A DNA stretch of 64,000 nucleotides from NCBI GenBank assembly GCA_008360955.1, contig LUCM01006475.1, positions 68,288-132,287 on the forward strand, read 5' to 3'. A program made the position numbers and the translations under genes. Numbering within the stretch: the first letter of the stretch is position 1; every line of letters begins with the position of its first letter. The DNA is from Fasciolopsis buskii (lineage: Eukaryota > Platyhelminthes > Trematoda > Plagiorchiida > Fasciolidae). The notes beneath the pieces are model-generated. The model was given only the letters and a program-made list of their open reading frames with translations, ran no database searches and had not been told where the DNA came from. This document shows positions 1 to 12,840 of the stretch, piece after piece.

Positions 1-519
1 AAATAAACGTCACCCACAGAGAACAGTTTTTAGGAATCCACAGGAAGGATTTTCGAAATCAAACAGTAATCTACGAAGGGTGGGGTGTCGGATTCTTAAG
101 GTGATCAAATATCAAACAGAGTGCGTGATTATGGTTCACGGAGATCGATAAGCGCACCTGTGACCAGTTCAGAACAGCATTGCGCTCGGATTGACAGATC
201 GGCATAACTAACATCGACCGATGGGTGATCATCATTAAGCATACCGGAAGTAGAGAAAATCGTTTGCCCTGATGAAGTTAGAAAGTTCTCGGCACTTAGA
301 AATAGGCTAGATGAAAGGTAATGTACCACATACAAAATCCACATATCATGCTGACGGAACCGTATTAACATTAATAACGTAAGACATTTGGGACTGGATC
401 TCTTCGGCTGGAGGTAGGTGTGAAAAATATTGGTAACATTCCCAGTTTAACCACTCAATAACATGAATGTGTTGTACTAAACGCTGTTGTGGTCTAAGGT
501 CTACTTTGAGGTAGAAGAC
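1..519. other. No recognisable feature
   Basis: Short frames only; no domain, tRNA box or simple repeat that I can support. Confidence 0.6.
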
Positions 520-852
520 GATGGACAGTGGTCTGAAAAGTAATCAAAATTTTTGCCGCAGAAGCAAGGATCGCGAAGACGGATTCCGACGGCTTCCCCT
601 TGTTTTAGCTACGGCAAGTTCTCAACCACTGGATACTTTTTGAATCAGGAAGACCTTTCACCACATTTAATTTGTGGTTGGTCTGTACTGATTTGCGTAA
701 CTCATTTGTTCCAGTGCTCCCTTACGAGGGATCCTTTTCACATATGGGACAAGAGGCTGGTCATGCAGCCAATTTATACTATACATAAAAGCAGACGAGT
801 GAATAAACATAACCAGGCTGCAGAACAGGGAACTTCGTTTTTGGACGGCGTG
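520..852 (-). mobile_element. Penelope-like element fragment, GIY-YIG part, left half of a head-to-head pair
   Basis: On the minus strand this segment follows the same order as the GIY-YIG region of the copy at 1731-2992. The Cys-rich start of the endonuclease aligns at about 770-850, and the stretch leading to the 3' untranslated region aligns towards 560. It is much more diverged, with stops and indels. Towards 852 it runs directly into a second copy in the opposite orientation. The open frame that reads across 553-1017 on the plus strand is an accident of this decayed junction, not a gene. Confidence 0.6.
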
Positions 853-1365
853 GGCATAAAGTACACGAAAGGCCCCGCAGAAGCCGAAACCCAAAAGATG
901 ATGAAAGTATTTTTACTTGAAAATGGCTACTTAGGTCAATCACTAAAGAAAGTCTTGAAATTTCCCCAAAGGACCGTCGCAGAAAGAAAGCCAGTAAAAT
1001 TTCTTTCTAAACACTAGTAGGTGTATGGCAGCGAGGCTTCTAATTCTGTCTACTAATTGTTTAAAAGATGAAGATTGTGATTTATCAGCCTCGTTGTCTG
1101 TCTCATAATACTCCGGTTCCTGTGGAACAGTGTATATTCACCACACCACTAGATGCGTGTCTGAATACATTAGTGAGCATCATCTTGCATGACTGAGCAC
1201 CGGAAAGATCAAGTCAACCATTACCGTAAGTTTTCCGACCTCTGTATAGAGTATGGGGTCAATAGTCTAGGTTAGCAAACGGGGCAGTCGCAGTGTGTCT
1301 ACACGATCCTCTCCGGTGCAGCCCAAAACACTGCGATTACCCTTCAGCTCCCCTGAACCATCCAT
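853..1365 (+). mobile_element. Penelope-like element fragment, linker and GIY-YIG, right half of a head-to-head pair
   Basis: Translated on the plus strand, 855-1015 matches the linker of the copy at 1731-2992: an ENGY block corresponding to ENDF, and VAERKPV corresponding to TVERKPV. The stretch from about 1100 matches its endonuclease start (CSCGT followed by TTR). Homology fades near 1365. Stops and indels make it non-coding. Its truncated 5' end abuts the 5' end of the minus-strand copy. Confidence 0.65.
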
Positions 1366-1730
1366 CACCTCAAAGCAACAGTTGACACCATAGGTTTATA
1401 TATTTGGGTTGGAATATAAACAATATCTTTCGCACAAACCTTATATCTAATGAATCCAGTCTCTACCGATTTTCCCCATAATTTGATGTAACTACATTAC
1501 AAAAACGTAAATTAAGTTTGTTCGCTAACATTTGCTCTTTTCAAGATACTCAATGAAAATGCTTCTGGACAACTTAAACCTAACATGCCACTAACATTGA
1601 ACACCGCTGGTTAAATTAATGTGATATAATAACAGCCATTTCTTCGGTGGCCGATAGCAAGACAAGTCTTCCGATAGCAGACTAGTGTTCTTTTATACCT
1701 ACAGCGCCCAGTAGAAAAGTCACTAGTCAA

Positions 1731-2992
1731 ATGTACCGCCAGAAGGACGGTGTGGCAATGGGATCCCCACTCGATCAACTACTAGCCGACATTTTCAAAT
1801 CAAAGATGGAACGTGGGTCACTCGAGTCGTCAATACAAGCGTTCTACTTATGCAAACGTTATGTGGATGACATCTGTGTACTCAACCCCTCAACGAGAAC
1901 CAACCAACTGTTGAATAAGTTCAACACGGCTCATGCAAATGTGAAATTCACAACAGAGGTGGAGTTGAACAATGAAATAGCATTTCTAAATGTTCAACTG
2001 CGACGTCGACAAGACGGCTCAATTCGGCGGTCAACACACAGGAAAGCCACGTGAAATGGACAGCACACCAACTTTCACAGCCTTGTACCTATTTATGCAA
2101 AGAGGAACCTAATTAGATGTCTCATAGCCAAAACAAAAAGAATATGCACAAAAGGTACTCTTGACGCCGAGCTGCAAACGGTGAGAAGAGTATTCACTGA
2201 AAATGATTTCCCAAGTAGATTAATCGATAAGATATTGGGGATAGAAAAGAAGGTTTCTAGTAGGGAGACGGTGGAGAGAAAGCCAGTATACGTATTTCTG
2301 TCATTCTTAGGTGACACGCTAGCAGAGATGGCACGACGAAGACTGACTAGCGCTGTCAATAAGACATTTCCGAATCTTGTTCAAATCCCGCTCCGTAGTG
2401 TCATTATGGTTGAAAGACAAAGTCCCTGATTCTGCAACCTCGTTTTGTATCTATTCATTCACATGTTCCTGTGGGACAATGTAAATCGGCCGCACAACCA
2501 GGCGCCTGTCTGAACGCAACCATGAGCACAACCGTGCATGGTTGGGCACTGGAATAATTAAGTCAATTAATAGCGCAGTCGTTTCACATCTAGCACAGAC
2601 TAACCACACCGCGAATGTGACGCAAGCTTTCCGGACCCTGTATGAGGTCAGAGGTCAGCAATCTAGATTGGCAAAGTGTCGCCTCTTGAGCACTGCGGAA
2701 GCTGTCGCGATCCGTCTTCAAAATTCTCCACTGTGCTCTCACAAACAATTTGTGGTTACCTTAAGACTCCCTTGGTCCAGCCTTCTTCCCAATGCAAAAC
2801 ATAAGGAAACAAAACGATTAACACAACACGTTTTTGTGTATTCAGGTTATGCATGTAACACCACAAATCCTTTCCCCACCCATAGTTTTACCTGACTAGT
2901 CCAATCCTTCTTAAAGGAAGTCTTTCCAAATGCATAGTGATGTAATGGCATGAGTAAGAATCACCGAAAACGAGCTTGTTCACCAACCTGTT
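1731..2992 (+). mobile_element. Penelope-like retroelement, 5'-truncated: RT, linker, GIY-YIG endonuclease (dead)
   Basis: Seen: the RT palm starts with a DGVAMGSPL block (about 1747-1773), followed by the catalytic YVDD motif (1860-1871). One in-frame TGA at 2052 replaces the Trp expected after RKAT. The same frame then continues through the linker to 2429, where a frameshift leads into the GIY-YIG domain (CIYSF, CSCGTM). A TAA falls exactly where the Tyr of the YIG half is expected. The rest of the endonuclease is open from 2542 to 2895, and a short 3' untranslated region ends near 2992. Family knowledge: Penelope-like elements prime reverse transcription at nicks made by a GIY-YIG nuclease. 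The upstream part is missing. A near-identical inverted copy lies at 42335-43359. Confidence 0.88.
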
Positions 2993-5124
2993 ATTATTCT
3001 AATTATATCATGTGAATCAGTAGTCTTTGTGGCTCAAACTCGCAGTCAGTGCATTTAAAGCACTCAAAATCTTCCCTGTTCTCAATATATCCCCAACTTG
3101 TTACCTTGAACGTAATCTCTTACCATTTCTCAGTTTACTTCTATCCCATGGATAGACGGTGCTCTGAAATGGAAATCAGAGTTGGAGGACACCGATGCAA
3201 AATTTTAGCTAATCTGCATAACGCCAAAGCGCCGATCACAACGCTTCAAGTCCATTGGAATAAAGCCGAGAAAATCAGCCTTTCTATATGAAAATAAAAG
3301 CATTAGTAAATGGAATTCACATAGTTACTTTGCACTCTCCGTCACTGATTTCGTCCAAGAAAATAATAAAGTATGGTCGACCTACTCAATCCGGTTCCGT
3401 TTGGATTATTCTTTTCGACTGATCCCTTTTCTTAGATGGGCCCAAGTGAGAGCTTTGTCAGGACAGCACATCACGGGACGGATTGATGCAGCTCACAAAT
3501 TTAAAAACTAAAAAATTTGATTTCCACTTGCCATGGCAACAAAACTGTCACTTGCTCTCCACCTGCAATTAATTGCACCAACGCCCACACTGTATGGAAA
3601 TGGCGCTAAAATTGTTCCGATTTAGGCCAATAGTATTTGAAAAAGAAATATTTGCTTGGCTGTCGCTAAGTATTGCACAGATGTGCGCTGAATCTCAACC
3701 GGATTAGATCTGGTGCCCCGACTCCCGAGCTTTCGCAATCGGGGTGCAAATTTTCAGTGTTCACACTTGATGTTGTAGGCTACATGGTTCACTAAGCTGC
3801 TTGTTTTCTCGATACCTGGTCTCATATAGTAAGGCTCCCTTCTCTTAAGTTAAGGCTTTTGGCTCCCTCGATCTTTGTATCCCTCTGCATATTCGTCTCA
3901 GAAACTTCGCTCATCTCATTGGTTTAAATATCTGACGCAACTCTGTCTACAGTTGTACTCAGGGAATTTCTTTCGGCAAGAGTAAGCCCTCACTGGTTCC
4001 AGTTCCATTTGGAGTTTTGCACGACATCACTCAATTCTCATTGCTGTTCGTCGCTTTACATAAAGCACGCCGTATTTCTCAGTTTTATTATTTGCAAATT
4101 GGCTGACGTCGTCGATCTGACTTTCGTTGGAATACCGACAGAAATCTTAACCGCCTGGAAGATAATCTAATAGAACATTTTTCCAGTGACATGCTTCACA
4201 TAGGATGGCAGTGGTAAAGAGTTGGGAGACAGCCATTTGCCGTCCACCACAAAATGGGGGTGGAAGGATTTTGTAATTGAACCTCGGACCGTTTTGGAGA
4301 GACAGACGCTTAATCCATTTTGCCACAACCCATGTGGTCTTATTTCTGTTCCCTATCACTGAAAAGCTTTAAATGTCTCAATATCCGATTTAAACCTCCA
4401 CGTTAGTCCCGGTACTCATTTGCTGTTACTGTTCTTCCACCTCTACCAAGCAATAATGAGTGCATAGGCAGATACTTCCTTTTGTTTTTTAGACTTAGGA
4501 GACCGAAAGTACTCTGATCTCCACTTGACTACTTATTGCATTCTCACTTCTTATTTTTACTATTTTCCACTTTCTTTTTGCAGTCTAAGAAAGAATTTCA
4601 CTGTTATCTTTAAATTTTAGAAAATATTTGCACATCTCTTTGCACCGAATAATGACGTACCACGGAATTTGATGGGGCGAAAACACTATAGTCCTCTTGA
4701 TACATTTTCAAGCATTTTTCCGCCACTAGCCATTGTCATGGCGTAGCACTCTTCAACATTTATCCCCTTTTATCAGTTCTTTTTTTCCACCCCTCACTCC
4801 TTGTTATCTTCAAATACGAGAACAGAGATTGGTCATGGAGCTCACCTTCATTGACAGTCCACCTGACTAGTATTTACCCATACTTATTCTCTTTTGGTAA
4901 CTTTTTATTATGCGTATCAGTGTCGATTTGCGTATACTTTCCGCCAGGTTATCTGCTTCATGTGTTTGAGGTACGATTTCCCCTTCAGCTAAGTGCATAA
5001 AACCGTTATTTCACTTGATCGGGCTTGATTGTGCTTTGACGTCCCCATGAAAGATGGGACCCAATTCATGGTGAATATTTTTGACAAAGTGTGCTGGAAG
5101 TGATGACAACGCGGTGGGACTGAG
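2993..5124. other. Unassigned noncoding sequence
   Basis: Many stops in all frames; small open stretches without recognisable motifs. The pyrimidine-rich tract at about 4460-4620 is low complexity. Confidence 0.6.
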
Positions 5125-5240
5125 ATGATTGAGCGGTCGACGAAATCGCAATTCAGTTTGCATGTCACGGGTTCGAGTCTCCCCGCAGCATGTCAGTTCC
5201 TCGTTCTGATGCCCTTGCAGTGGTTACGGACCCCAGACAA
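5125..5240 (+). repeat. tRNA-derived SINE head
   Basis: A near-perfect Pol III B box (GGTTCGAGTCTCC) lies at about 5170-5182. It is preceded by an A-box-like TGAGCGGTCGACG at the usual distance. The right-hand part differs from the commoner SINE in this window, so it is either a different subfamily or a truncated copy. Confidence 0.45.
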
Positions 5241-5813
5241 AAACGTTTGGCGCATTATTACATCCATTGCTTCCCCGTATGTAAATTTCCCATAGAATCC
5301 TAAAGAGCTCCAACTCCATTTGGGGCTTTTATATGTGTTTGCCCTGATGATACACAAATTCTATCTTTGAAATCTTGTGATTTCGATGAGTTGCTCTATG
5401 AGTCACATGTAAACGAGCCAGATACTCACAATGCAACCGATTATATCATACAGTTCAAAAGTGTCCGACGGGCAGAAAATTAACACCTGATACGATTGTG
5501 GGTTGGCGTGGAAATGGGTACTTCCGAATATGTACTTTTGACAATCTGGACCAGTAACAATAAGAACGTCGTTCTAGTTCAGAAATCATGTTATATGCAC
5601 AAAGGTCCATTGTCCACTTTATAGAGGTCAACCAAGGAAGCTGGACAATATGAATATGTTTGTAAGATCACAATGAATACCTTTTTATCACTTATTAATT
5701 TTAGTAAGGAAACAACAATGTACGTAATTTTCAGGATAGTGGATCGGAGCTAACAGTTCTGGTAGAAATATCACGATGTTGGCCATATGATCACCACCTG
5801 TAGCTTCTTCGAT

Positions 5814-5854
5814 GGTAGGTAGGTAGGTAGGTAGGTAGGTAGGTAGGGGGGGGG
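5814..5854. repeat. GGTA microsatellite followed by a nine-G run
   Basis: Perfect tetranucleotide repeats run for about 34 bp into a homopolymer of G. Confidence 0.95.
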
Positions 5855-5932
5855 TCAGGTGGAATCTGTTGAACAGAGGACGATCTGCTTTTAATAATTA
5901 CTAAATTAGGTCACTGGTCTTTTAAAACGATA

Positions 5933-6205
5933 ATGCTTGAGACAGTCCAGCTGGAAATCGTCAGCAGCACCGATCAAATAAGATTATTTCCACGGTCACC
6001 TCGGTCCCCGGATTTGACCTCACATAATAAAATGTGTGATTATGTAAAAAAGAAACATGATGGCGACAAAAATACCAGTTTTATTGGGTGTAAAAATGCC
6101 ATGACAAAAGCATGATATGAAATTCCAGTGATGTTCGTTGACCGACTTCGGCAATGTATTTCGAGAAAATCGAGGCCGCAAAGCACTGAAATGCGAGGTA
6201 TCGCT
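5933..6205 (+). pseudogene. Probable mariner-type transposase relic (C-terminal part)
   Basis: The frame open from 5933 to 6115 contains PRSPDLT followed by a degraded aromatic stretch and DYVKKK. This resembles the block around the third catalytic acid of mariner-type DDE/DDD transposases (SPDLT..D, then WGYVK). Just downstream, in another frame, a VDRLRQCI segment resembles the usual C-terminal RxxxCI region. No first or second catalytic acid and no terminal inverted repeats were found. A tetranucleotide repeat lies 80 bp upstream. The element is ancient and inactive. Chance similarity is possible because the motif is short. Confidence 0.4.
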
Positions 6206-6209
6206 TAAG

Positions 6210-9200
6210 GTCCCAGTGTTGTTTCCGTACTACGTTATTATTCGTATTTCTTTTTCCATGGAATCTTATACTCCCCGTACAATTAAGGGCGATCGAATTG
6301 GACACAGGAATCAACACCCGACTGGCGGTATGCATAGTCAACGGCAAGCATAAAACAATTGACCTTATTAAAAGACAGTCATTTACGGTTTTGCTTCCAG
6401 TTTTTTCTTTTGCTTACTTTAACGGTATAATAGCGCATACATAAGAAGTTGGAAAAAGTGGTCATGACAAATAACTGATTGCCAGCTGAGAATATGGTCG
6501 ATAATCGGAAGATCTGCACCCGGGCCGGTCACATCGAAATGCCGCGGCGTGTATCGCTCATACATAGCCTAGTGACAAAAATATTTTATTCGTTTTCAAG
6601 AACTTTACAAACTGTCATTGGAACTTGGACAAGCGGTAGACGCATAAAGTGGAGATCTGGACAATGAAGCTCAGCGACATCAAGGGAGAGAAAGGAAAAT
6701 GTCCGATCAGTGAGCGCGTGAGTTAGCACTTCCTGACCCAGTTGAACATCTGTTAGCTTTCTCCGTTTTTCCCAGCTCTGATTCGTAAGTTCATTTATTT
6801 TGGCAATGCACGAATTAGGTTCCCACCTTCGCATCCATTAGGAATACATATCATGAACGGAATCGATAAAAGTGTCCCGCTGTAGTCAGTGACAAGCAAC
6901 AGAATTGAAACTGACCGTGATCTTCGGCTGCGGGAAGAAAGAAAGCACACAAGCCCATTGGCTACCGAGCTAACACTGCAGAAATCCAACAAAGCAAATC
7001 TCGATTCAACCGGACGTTACGAAGGAATGAAGAGGGCAAGGGTGGGGAGAATAGTACTCCGCGTTCAGTCCACCTCATGCATGGTAAATTTTGTATATCT
7101 ATCAGCAATAAAAGCGAACAGCCATCTGGCAACTACGGAGAAATGTTTCCTTGGAGTACCGAAGTGAATTTGCGGATGAATGCAGAAAATTCAATAGCAC
7201 CAACACGTTGTTGTCTACCCATAGTCAGTGACTTTTAACCAGTCCTTTGCCCTAATGACAGTCAAATGCACGGACATAACAAGGACTAAAACATTGAGTG
7301 TCTTTTATCCAGTTGAATATTAGAGAAAGAAAACCAACACCAAAGTTTGTTAACATTTCGCACTACTGTCTTCAACCGCTTACGTAAAACAATCCGAGAA
7401 TTATATAACATTCAGTCATAAGCTGCAGTGAACGGGGCATAAAGGCTAAATTCAGTAAGAAAAACTATTGGCATCCTCTCCACGACAAACGCAGAGTGTG
7501 TACATAGGGCCGGGTCACATAAGTGGATTACCGCTGCTTCTATGAAGGCCAAAATCTTCCGGTCACTTTTGTGTATTTACTGTTTAAAACGCGAAATGAA
7601 GTCAACTGTGTGTTTGGTTATTACCGCGTTTCGCGATTGTTGACTGCCGATTACGATCAAGATAATTATCTACTGTTTTTTTTGCCGTCGATTTAACCAA
7701 TCAACCGTTGTGAAATTAATCGATCTGTTCTGTCAACGTAAGTGTCAATGCAACTCCAGGTGAACTGGTATACGACATGTGAAGCAGAATTTGGCAATCG
7801 ACTAGGTTTGCGTTGGTTCACAATGATCCTACGGTTGGCTGGCAAGATGTGAAGATCTGCGGCTGGGAATGTGCGACGTATGCCTCAACAGAGTTTGTAA
7901 CGAACATCATTAAGAATATGACCTCCCTTGAATGTTAGTCTGATGTAGACGGCTTTCTTGGCTGCTTTAAGGTTAAGTCACCCTTCGGCTTTTGCCTGTT
8001 ATGTGGTTCTCAGATTTGTTTTATTAAGCGTTTGAAAACAGTGATACGAAATGTTAGCATCCGAAGGTACTGGTCTTCTTTCTCTACTATACAACAAGGC
8101 CTGTTGAGTTTTGTCAACACGTCATCGGATGTATTAAGTAATGAAGTTGATTAATTCACCGAATTCTTCTCTGACTGTTTTTAGTATTCTTTCTGATTTG
8201 TCAAAAGGGGTGGAGGATCGGTAAAAATGTAACTTCCCAAGGTTAAAGTAAGACATGAAAAATGACCGATTTGTTCTCATCATTTTTGTACACGTGGTGA
8301 AACAGTGTATTAAATAACAGGAACTGATGAAGTGAATTTAAGAAGCAATATTCCCTTTAAACAACATGAAAATTACATAATTTCTCCCTATTGTGGTAGG
8401 TTAAACAATCAGGGCAAGTAGAGTTGAGTGATTATATATTCGGCTATTTGTACGGACTTGGTATCCAGTTGGGGATATTAACGGAGCCATCTTGTCTTAC
8501 TGATGTTTCACAAACCAATGGCAACTATCCGGATGATTTTAAAGATCATCATGTTCAACCCAAAATCCCATCCAATAACTAATATTATCACTGAAGTAAG
8601 AATCAAGCATTGCAACCTTAATCTGTTTTCCCAAACTCTTTTCGTTTACCCCGCACCGAATCTAGTCCGATTGTACATTTGTTATGTTCATACCTTTGAT
8701 TAACTTGTCACATTCGCGATTTCATTTGGACTTTCGGTATCCCCTCATCACTCTCTCGCCACGTCAACAAATGGATATACTCGCTCATATCGGATAAACT
8801 ATATGGTTATATGCCCGAAGCGAGATGTCGAAAATAAATTTCATCGTGCAGTCAGCCCTTTTGGTTCGTGACATTGTCCTCCCTGGCACAAACTCCTTCA
8901 GGTGGGAAGAAAAAATCTGTTAGTTCCGCTGCTAATGAAACAGTCCTGATTGTAATGAGAACCGAGCCGGCGACACCATCAGTTCAGCGATCATACCAGC
9001 TAACCGCGTTGCATATCACATGATGGGCTCACGATCGTGGTGTGGACCAACCTACACACAGTTTTATCCTGATCATTTCAGTTTGGTGAACTCGGCCCCA
9101 CCTAGCGGGATGACTCATACCAGCGTTTTTGGAATCGCTGGGACTCTGGATGGGATTGTATAGCAGAATTGGAGAACAAAGGGCCTTCGGGATACATGAC

Positions 9201-9280
9201 TTGTATCGCGGTTACTGCTGCTCTGTGGTCACTGTCTTCATTGCACCTGGTTCGGTCGTTTGTTTTATTCTGACTTGAAT
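6210..9280. other. Unassigned noncoding sequence
   Basis: Several frames under 95 codons, none with recognisable motifs. It probably contains old repeats that I cannot place. Confidence 0.6.
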
Positions 9281-9458
9281 GGCGGTGCCTAAGTTACCAA
9301 TGTCGTGACATTTCAACCCGAAGGTCACGGGTTCGATTCCCCCCACCGACAATCAAATTCCCCACTTGGCAGCCACCGGTTAGCTGCGATATTATTCCTG
9401 AAAATGATGTACGTTGCCGTCCAATGAACAATGGGAATAAAATATAAAAGATGAAAGG
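9281..9458 (+). repeat. tRNA-derived SINE, full length
   Basis: The B box GGTTCGATTCCCC lies near 9351. It is followed by the 3' module shared with other copies here: TTCCCCACTTGGCAGCC, a variant of GTTGGCTGCG, then CTGAAAATGATGTACG. The copy ends in an A-rich AAAATATAAAAGATGAAAGG tail. The A-box region is diverged. Confidence 0.7.
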
Positions 9459-11680
9459 AAAGGTAAATTTATCTCTCTTAACTAAACTTCGAAAAAGCAG
9501 AGACTTGTACCGAATAGAATCGGATTTGCAGTGAGCATTGCACGATGTTCAGTTCATCTAGTCCTATGTAAACTCTAAAATAGTTTTCTTTAACCCGATT
9601 TTGACAATTTTGGATTGTCTTCAATCCTCGATTGCAATGTCGTGTAACATGGACAACGTAATCTACATGTTTCCTCTGTGAGTTGCACTTTTTGAGCTCG
9701 GCAAGCGTGCTTATCAAGTAAAAAAACAGCATTTTATTATCCTTGATGACATACTCACATGGACACGTCTAGCCCTTGTTCGCGCATGCACAAACAGACA
9801 CACATACACACCGCTAAGAGGAATTGAAACTTCTGTCTCGAGGTGATGTTTCGTTGTCCGTTCATCAGGCTGTGAACGAAACGAGCAAATTGCATCAAGC
9901 TTAGGTGCACAACGTGTACACATTCAAATTTACTGCTGTAACAAACAAACCTCAAATTGCAATGAACGTTCATTTGTGGCCAATACGAATACTTTTATTT
10001 TCTTCTATCTTCTTCTTCTATCACTCCATTCGCAAAATGTTACAATGCAATTAGATACGGTTTATCTCGAGAATTGGCTCATTTGAAAAGGTGAAGCTGA
10101 ATTTCATTTGTTTTCCTTCAAGGCAGTGGTCAGTAGATTTCACCGAGGCCAAATTAATAATGCCTTAATTGTGTGAACTTATTTCTAGTGGAAACGTATT
10201 TTTCACGCTTTTCCTAATGTTTCAGGTGTGCAACACCAATTGGGACACTGCATTCCTCCTCAGCGGGATTCGAACCCGTGATTCTGTGCCATGTTTTAAT
10301 ACAGTTTGTGGTCTGACAGTTAATCTGCAGGACCATACTAAAATCTATCCTTATCTTTCATCAAATACCTATCAAGTATTCATAATGCTATAAGGGGAGT
10401 GAAGTTCAAGTCTGTGTTCGAACCCCGCCCCTGTCACCAACTTGCCTCATTTGGATTTAGACAACCTTTTTTTCGAAATCCACAAAAACTGTCCGTCTTA
10501 TAAAGTGGCTTGTCTTTGTTTTCATACATGTTATTTAACAGGATACGTGCATTCTTCATTTCGCAAGACCAGTTTTTCAGAATTCAGGATGTACTACCCA
10601 CTTGTCACCTTCGGTATCAGTCGATCTTATTTGCAATGCACACCACATTGGTAGGGCATGCGAAATTACACAATCAGAAAGCCCTCAAGGCGATTTTCTG
10701 TTTTCCAATTTTTTCTCACTCCAGTCCCACTTAACGTGTGAATAGTGTACAAGGATGAAGGGTCAATGGGCTCATTATATGATTTTTATTTTGCAAATGC
10801 AACTAATGATTGTCCAAACCCAGCGAGGATTCGACAGTACACTATCGAGTATGAGCATCTGTTAAGCGATGATCATCTTGAAACTAACTGTATGATTCCC
10901 GGGGTATTTTTTCCTGTTACACATCTACCCACGTTTCATAAAGATATTTAGGCAACTCAAAAAATGCCTAATTTCGCTTCTCGTTTCTTACTTGGAAATA
11001 CCACGTGAATAAGCCCCGTGCTGGTAGAAGACACGCAGTATTCGGGTCAAGCATCCAGGTCACACTCCAACGCAGATGTGACCACAACTGCCGAGCTGCA
11101 CCCTTGGGCAATCCAAACAGAAGATACACCATGACTTTCGGTGTCTGAGCGCCGTTGTCCTTCTAGTGTTGGTAGAATATAGTAGGAGCATTTTGTGACC
11201 AATTCAAAGGTTAAGCCCAAGGTACTAGGCCCTTCGGTGCAATTTTCAGAATAGGCACTGAATCAGAATAGATTAAGGCAGTTGGAACATATTTTACCCA
11301 TAGCCACAGAACGCCTGCCTCGTTGTACGATGCTCTTCGAGGCAGCCAGTAGTTGGAAGATCGTTGTAGGTGGACAGTCGATAAAATAGGGAAAAAGTAT
11401 GAGAGCATTAATCCGTGTACTGGCCCGTGTAGGTGCAGATGACATTCCGGGTCGGAGTCCATGAGATTTTTCCAAGCGGGGGTTGGAGACAATAGATGAT
11501 ACGGCTCAGCACTGCAACCTTTGGCGTTCTTGTATCCGAGATCTTTCATATTCCTCACAGCTGTCTTGTGTTCTCATTTCTCAGTCGATCTTTCACTGTT
11601 CTTTCCTCTGTTTAAGTACTGATATTGTGAGGTAGTCTCCAAAACCAGAGCACTTTGGTGCAAGATTAATGACCGCACAA

Positions 11681-11780
11681 ACTGAAGTGAACTGAACTGA
11701 ACTGAACTGAACTGAACTGAACTGAACTGAACTGAACTGAACTGAACTGAACTGAACTGAACTGAACTGAACTGAACTGA
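11681..11780. repeat. ACTGA pentanucleotide array
   Basis: Eighteen perfect copies lie at 11691-11780, with two imperfect ones before them. Read on the minus strand the array stays open and gives a repeating Phe-Ser-Ser-Val-Gln. The 82-residue frame at 11574-11822 comes from this array and is not a gene. Confidence 0.97.
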
Positions 11781-12734
11781 AGATTCAACTAAACTACTAA
11801 AGTACAAATTGTTGATTCCCATTTTTTTCGCCTAGGTTCTTGGTTTCCCATTCCGACCCGATTGCTGAGTTTAAGTGTTCGTTCGTTTGCGTTGAATCGC
11901 CATCTTAGCAGAGACAGTGGCACTTAGAAATTCCATGTAAACAGTGCTGAAAACTTTTCGACGTACACGCCATGCTCACCGATCCGAACCTCGTGAGGGG
12001 CATTTGTTCCGTGACCCGCCTGGGGGATGAAACGCAAAATGCAGGCCTCACATGCCGCTTTGTCTGCGTCACTCATGGATTGTCTCACTTTCCCTATCCC
12101 AATTTACTCGGTTCTCCTATCTTACTGGTACTAATAACAAAAGCACTCAAAACTTTTATCTTTTAATCTCGCGTTTTCAGTATCAAGGAAATAGCAATGG
12201 ACATCATTTCCAAGACGGGGGGGTGGCAAGACAGCGCCGAAAAATGAGTAATTTGGTCGACGATGGTGGGACTGGAACACGAAACCTTCTCTTGGAAAAC
12301 TCAAGATCACATTTACTGAAACACCACGGGGCAAACTTGTCGAGCTTAGCCAGGATCAGACAAAATTTGTCTGGCAAATTTGTACTATTTGATGTTCAAT
12401 TTTGGTGATAGACGGCGATCTGCTGTCTTCTGGCTTGTTACCAAAATGGGCTATTGAGGCTTTGTACGGTGCCAGGCCATTTCACTTTTCAAGGTAATGG
12501 TTGCCCGTTTACCCACCCACGGGCTATAGGAGATACAATTTAAAATGCATACTGAGGAAGATTTCAAAGCCTGAGGTGTACCAATATATCCCAATCTTTT
12601 TAAATAATATTCTTTCTACTTCCCTTCTATTTGTTGGGCGATAGTTGTGTAGGAAGGGGGCCACTGCAAACATTGCTGAATGGAAACGTGATCGACGGTG
12701 GATATAATCCAACTGGGGATTTTTAACTTGATAC

Positions 12735-12840
12735 CTGATGATGTGAACCGTTTCATCACCGTCGCTTTGAATGAAGTACTGGATACTTTTTTGATACTCT
12801 TCTGCCGATACTCGAGTAAGAAAGGTTCTTGGCATCCGTT
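12735..12840 (-). CDS. Candidate 106-bp internal exon, unknown gene
   Basis: On the minus strand, a pyrimidine-rich tract ending in CACTGTCAG (just above 12840) precedes a 106-bp open stretch. That stretch starts RMPRTFLTRV and ends at CATCAG followed by GTATCAAG, a good donor. The frame lies inside a longer open frame (12524-12892) that reads through the donor. No domain is recognised and no neighbouring exon was found. Chance splice signals are common in 60 kb, so this is a lead only. Confidence 0.2.

Noticed and set aside
553..1017. 154-codon open frame as a host gene
   Set aside because: It reads antisense through one Penelope-like fragment and sense through another; both halves match the element at 1731-2992.
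10262..10274. tRNA gene on the minus strand
   Set aside because: The B box is perfect, but no A box at the right distance and no foldable acceptor stem were found.
11211..11558. 115-codon minus-strand frame
   Set aside because: No domain, no splice context and no neighbour; length is within chance for this base composition.
11574..11822. Ser/Val/Gln repeat protein
   Set aside because: A translation of the ACTGA array.
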